Shown here in pieces: positions 60,001-64,000 of a DNA stretch of 64,000 nt (position 1 is the first letter of the stretch; every line of letters begins with the position of its first letter). A program made the position numbers and the translations under genes. Source of the DNA: Membranipora membranacea. Taxonomy: Eukaryota; Bryozoa; Gymnolaemata; Cheilostomatida; Membraniporidae. The notes under the pieces were generated by a model that saw nothing but the letters and a program-made list of their open reading frames with translations, had not been told where the DNA came from and did not search any database. The stretch lies in NCBI GenBank assembly GCA_914767715.1, contig OU612068.1, positions 25,050,001 to 25,114,000 on the forward strand, read 5' to 3'.

Positions 60001-62318
60001 TCGATGGAGATTATCTGTTTGGATGCCACATCGACTATTAGATCTTGATTGGCCTTACCTGCCCAGACCACTATCAGGTCTGAGGAGACTGCTGATTGGT
60101 CGGGAATCTCCAGTACTGGATGTGGTGGATGTACCCTCTAATAATCTCGCTCTGCTGAGAAAAGCCTCCGTCTCAGTGGGAAGAGCTTCACCCATGCACA
60201 CACACCTGAAAATAAAGAATGTCGCTTAGGTAATTTTGAGCTTCATCTGTGGAGAATCAGAAGATACCACAATTTATCGTGTGTTCCTCACAGGAGCTAT
60301 AATTCTGGTGTCAAAGAAGGTTAATGATAGATTGAACTTTGTTTTGGGTGTAAGGAGGCTGCAAATCTACATCACACGGAACTAATTCCTGGTTCGGTTT
60401 GAGCCGTGAAATGGAATTCTAGGACAGATTGTCCAAAGTCAAACATTTCAGCTGATGTAGTCACATTAGCCCCAGCCAAAATAGAAATACCACTGAAACT
60501 TAATTGTTTAAGATACATCTCTTGTCGTCTCCATGTTCACATATATTGCAATATTATAGGATTGGTAGCCCCTGCACCAGAAACTTTGAACCCTTACATG
60601 TTTTTGAGGAGCTGTTCAGAGTCATCTTCTACTTCCTCTTCGACGATGTCCTCCGGTCTGATCTTCACAGGATGTGGAGTGTAGTCGAGCTGTATGGACA
60701 CACTCTCTCCTCCCTTCTTCTCTACATCTGTGTCATTAGTCTGAGAAATATGATTGCAGGCTACAGAACAGGATAGCAGCAGAGAATTCTTAATGGATTG
60801 TGGAGTTAAAATGATGAACTTCTGGTTAGTTACTTAAAAAATATAACTCAATTTAAATAGCAATGGCTTTTAGAATGTGGTAAACTAAGATGCATTACAT
60901 CCTAGAGCATTCATGCTGGTATATTGTCAAAACCTATAGAGACAACTCCCTTTCCCCTTTTCGACGTGCCTAAGTTTATAAACAGATACTAGCAGTATTA
61001 CATAGCATACCTGAGACAATATCTTGGCCAATCGGTATTCTATATACAGATCACTTTGCAGGAAAGCTGGAAATCTATTGTCTTTGATCCATCTCAGACC
61101 TTGTTCCTTATTTAACGTCTACTAAACAAGAGTACTGTAACAGGTGGTTCTACTTTTGATGTGAAGTGATCAACCTAAACTCAATAAAGTAATTTTAAGT
61201 GCGTGGTCTGCTTCCTTCTTCTGGTTTATCCGTAAAAATTACAATAGAGGAGAATAGCGTGGGAACATAATAATAATTGACTACAGGGTGCCACAACATG
61301 TGAATTTTAAATTGAACATACTGGTACAGTTTGAAAGTATTTACATGCAGGGTAACATAACTGTAACAGTGACATGCATGTGCAAGATTCAACATTGCAA
61401 GTGCAACCGTGTCTGTAAAAATCTATATAAATAAATGAGCAATGATAATGTTTAAGTTTAAAAATTCTAGTGACATGTTGACATTTTGAATTTTAACTCA
61501 ACCAGGGAGTTTCAAACTCCTTGACTCAACTGCCACTCAAAAGATTTCCGTATGTTGCCTGCTATGAAAAACTTTGTCATGAGACCGAAGCCAAGTTGAT
61601 ATTCGATAGCAGCAGATGCAGGGCAACATAAACTGTAGACTACTCAATGAAAATCAAATATTTGCTAGAGGAAGTTGAATTGGTATTTTTCGGATCTAGA
61701 TAGATAGATCTTAAATATAGGCTGAGATAATATATATATAATATAATATAATATAATATAATATATACGTTGTTTCGAAGATTAAAACTGAAACCCCATG
61801 CAGATAGAGTAGCAAGTAAAATCGAATACAGGACAGTATGGAAAAATGATGTGAACGTAATTTCTAATGTAGACTGTAATACAGTAGCCTCAGGTTTGTG
61901 TACTTGGTAGTTTATAAATAAATGCCCACAGAGGTGTATCATCTCACTCGAGTAGCTACTGTTAAATAGCAGGATGTGCTTGCTAGATGAGGGTATGGAA
62001 AACTTTAAAATCAAGGAAAGAGGGTGAGAACTTGCTGACCAGCTTAGTTTGCAAACCCATCAACCGAGCTTCTCATGTGAAACTTACAGTTACAGTGAAG
62101 CTTGTGTCTATCTCCTCCGGTCCGAGCTCATAGTTCTCCTCCAGAGGTATAACAGGTAAATTAGTGAAGCTGTGCTGATTTACAGCTCTGTATATCTTAG
62201 ACTTCTTCTTACTGGCTCTGACGGCAGCTTTAATCTTCTGAGACAGTCGCTGCTTAGCACCATCTACTATCTCAAACCATCCTGTGTCCTTGTTAAACTT
62301 CAGTGCCTCTGGAAAAGT
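45100..62318 (-). CDS. RGS22: RGS22 orthologue (regulator of G-protein signalling 22), 5'-partial, 27 exons visible
   Basis: Exon ends (high-low): 62318-62088, 61118-61011, 60740-60598, 60205-60059, 57965-57829, 57364-57165, 56889-56698, 56453-56256, 56004-55889, 55675-55514, 55179-54951, 54776-54592, 54277-54161, 53929-53656, 53386-53303, 53084-52872, 52621-52538, 52107-51949, 50881-50705, 50229-50002, 49718-49557, 49190-49011, 48517-48356, 46904-46679, 46410-46284, 45552-45503, 45278-45100. All joins keep frame: 1489 residues plus a missing N-terminus. Family marks are WIKDNRFPAFLQSDLYIEYR near the start, SFKDFLKGTSGEKHWLLWID, and RGS-type segments VWLHCLRFWEDVQDYHKLF (about 814-832), RTPIHLENFRQFLQ (about 980-993) and LLENDVLFWRECQKYK (about 1167-1182). 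RGS22 is a multi-RGS-domain protein linked to sperm and ciliated cells that binds G-alpha subunits. The tail is Lys/Glu-rich. The exon before 62318 begins in phase 0 and was not found. Confidence 0.95.
47711..47750 (+). repeat. Dispersed repeat, copy near 47.7 kb
   Basis: TAACTCCAAGTGAATGCAAA followed by TGGATCAAACTTGATC matches the copies at 7.3 and 19.1 kb. A second partial unit lies at about 47640-47670. It is in the RGS22 intron between 46905 and 48355. Confidence 0.55.
48620..48700 (+). repeat. Dispersed repeat, copy near 48.7 kb
   Basis: GAGCAACTCCAGATAAGGCAA lies near 48675-48695, after a related inverted segment (GCAGAAACTCCAGGCC). It is in an RGS22 intron. Confidence 0.45.
50593..50648. 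repeat. Small hairpin-like insertion with TGTAAC direct repeats
   Basis: The segment 50599-50642 starts CATAGACTTAATATTAA, ends CTCTATGGC and is bounded by TGTAAC on both sides. It matches the small palindrome family described in the findings. Confidence 0.55.
57980..59700 (-). mobile_element. 5'-truncated LINE (non-LTR retrotransposon) in an RGS22 intron
   Basis: An uninterrupted minus-strand frame (stop at 58187) encodes nearly a full reverse transcriptase. Seen in order: KKATGPDKIS, NYRPISILSTISKIVEK, FLDFSKAFDTINHE (motif A), GVPQGSNLGPLLFLIYIND (motif B) and YADDTNIF (catalytic motif C), followed by a family-type C-terminal region (YGIEFWGHA). The upstream endonuclease is missing, as expected for 5' truncation during target-primed insertion. 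A 3' UTR with AATAAA near 58008 and a poly(A) tail (T-run at 57986-57998 on the plus strand) end the copy. The style is CR1/jockey-like, an inference from motif order. The open frame suggests a young copy. Its 5' edge is approximate. Confidence 0.92.
61496..61530. repeat. Hairpin related to that at 4180-4214
   Basis: CAACCAGGGAGTTTCAAACT followed by CCTTGACTC forms an imperfect stem with the same GGAGT...ACTCC heart as the hairpin after the K+ channel gene. It lies in an RGS22 intron. Confidence 0.6.
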
Positions 62319-64000
62319 CTGTAAGAAAAATAGTTCAGAAGGTAAGGGGCATTTTGATTCCTTGGTACTTTTGTTATTCAGTTAGAGTTTCTAGTTTAGT
62401 TGACAATGTGGTATGAAATTGGCGATCCCATATGCCTGGCATCAACCTCTGCTCAAATTTGCCATACTAGTATCAATCAAAGTACTACAACATTTCATGG
62501 GACAGCAAAGAAATTGAAACCAATGGCAAGCGCAACAGACAAAGTAAATGGCCTTTTGAATGTACACTTCACCAACTCATATAGTTAACAGTGCAGCAGT
62601 AAAACCTAACAATTCACTTCTTTTAAAACATCAATTCATTTTCATTAGTTTTATACCAGACAGGGCCGATAAGCAAATATTTGTTCAGAATGTCTCTTTG
62701 ACATGTTGTGTTGCAAAGGTCATTAGAAAATCCAAATCAAATCTTACACCAGCTGATTACATTCAAATAATAGTTTAACCAATTGCATTGATTGATTTAC
62801 TGTGAATAGCCGTTTGACAGCAGGACTTGATGTATCCATATGACATGAGCCGTGCACCCAAATGGCAGCGCTGCACAAGCGCTAGTTTAACTGCATAATG
62901 AGCTCTGCCAGATCAAAAGACTTTCCATTTTTGAACCTCGCAGAAAGGCTCAAATGGCAGACTCAACAAACATCACATTTGCCTGATGTAAGAAAAACTG
63001 CCGGCAGCTTTGGCGGTGTTTATTAGCGCAGTGTTGATATATCTGTGACACTATGGTTTTTAGAAAGTTATTATACAGTCTTTATTCTTAGCGCTGTCAT
63101 GACAGTTTGAGTGCACAAACTCCCGTAGGTCGGCAGCAACCTCACATGTTAACACAGCATGAGTGCCATGACCTTGTCGATAAAAAATTAGGCTTAGTAG
63201 CACTGATCTAAATTCATACCGATATTGAATTTATATCAGTGCTCAATAATAATGTTGTCGCTTCATGACAAAAAGCCATATCACATGGTGGGGATATAGT
63301 GGCCACGTAAAGGCTTGTTCTTCACATGGATTATCATTCATACACCGTGACAGTAATACCCTTATCAATGCCCCAGTCCTGCCCAGCTCGATGTACAATT
63401 GCCTTTTTCTCTTAGAATTTTTTGCAACAGCGCTACCCTGCCAGTGCCATGTCAGACCATATCCAATCAGACTAAAAAAAAATAGAGGCCTTCGGATGCC
63501 TCGCACTGCCTACAGGCTGGGATCGGTGGCAGGTCGTATTTGTGTGAGCGTAGCTGAGCAACTTTTTAATTAAAACTTTGAAAATAGTGTTTCCAATAGT
63601 GCAGACTGTTAATTTCAATGTAAATGGATGCCAAGTTAGCACAATCATAAAGCAGCTCTAATGAAAATAAACTTCTATTGTAATTAGGAAGTGTGCAATT
63701 ACCATTCCAAACTGACAGCAAAACGAAGTGACAAAACCTATGACATTAGTTTTGTGTTCTATTTGTGGATTTTAGATTAGTGCTAGGGAATCAATATCAT
63801 TCAAAGAATAGAATGTTCTCTCACACAAACAACAACTGAAATTTACTGAATCGAAATCATGAAATGCAATGCCTTCAGCAGTTCTCAGCTATCTTTGCTG
63901 TCGCAGCAGCCAGAGACCAAACAACACAGAAGTAAACTTCTGCAGGTTTTGAGAGGCCCCTCTCACTCCCACCAAAGACTACTTTTTTTCTTCTTCTTTT
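62319..64000. other. Upstream RGS22 intron or 5' region
   Basis: No exon encoding the expected RGS22 N-terminus (phase 0 donor) could be supported on the minus strand, and nothing else coding was seen on either strand. It is probably intron sequence, with the first exon outside the window. Confidence 0.5.

Noticed and set aside
62319-64000. First exon of RGS22 in this stretch
   Set aside because: No minus-strand frame with the expected N-terminal acidic/aromatic pattern and a phase 0 donor was found; the open frames seen have no matching splice signals.

Overview
This is a window of animal nuclear DNA. It is AT-rich, and its genes are split into many short exons with GT-AG introns of about 0.1 to 3.5 kb. 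It also carries MITEs, a LINE, hairpins and minisatellites. All reading frames use the standard genetic code. A Venus kinase receptor (a family known from invertebrates), an RGS22 orthologue, a Golgi-type carbohydrate sulfotransferase and a Kv-type channel together point to an invertebrate metazoan, possibly an early-branching one. I cannot name the species or phylum from the sequence alone.

Layout. (1) 820-4048 (+): a four-exon voltage-gated K+ channel with a T1 domain, six membrane segments and a TVGYGD filter. Its S4 has lost most gating charges. (2) 4808-8720 (-): a five-exon type II membrane carbohydrate sulfotransferase, convergent with the channel. (3) 8721-12101: repeat-rich intergenic DNA. 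(4) 12102-33734 (-): a 26-exon receptor tyrosine kinase of the Venus kinase receptor type. Every exon junction keeps frame and the predicted protein is 1372 residues. Upstream of the usual Venus flytrap module it carries a second extracellular module resembling a bacterial glycine-betaine-type (OpuAC, type 2) substrate-binding protein. This is the most unusual gene in the window. (5) 33735-36239: intergenic space between divergent genes. (6) 36240-44741 (+): a twelve-exon F-box/leucine-rich-repeat protein. Its introns carry a 1.7-kb foldback element, a MITE and an array of 5' splice-site-like repeats. One exon join (4 to 5) does not keep frame. (7) 45100-62318 (-): at least 27 exons of RGS22, open at the 5' end because the first exon lies outside the window or was not found. 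A 5'-truncated, sense-oriented LINE with an open reverse-transcriptase frame sits in its fourth visible intron, and its poly(A) tail ends about 20 bases before the next exon.

The genes do not form a pathway. Three are surface or secretory-pathway proteins (K+ channel, receptor kinase, sulfotransferase), one is a likely ubiquitin-ligase adaptor, and one is a likely flagellar or cilium-linked G-protein regulator. Exon structures were worked out by hand from splice signals, frame continuity and family motifs; no alignment or transcript evidence was available.
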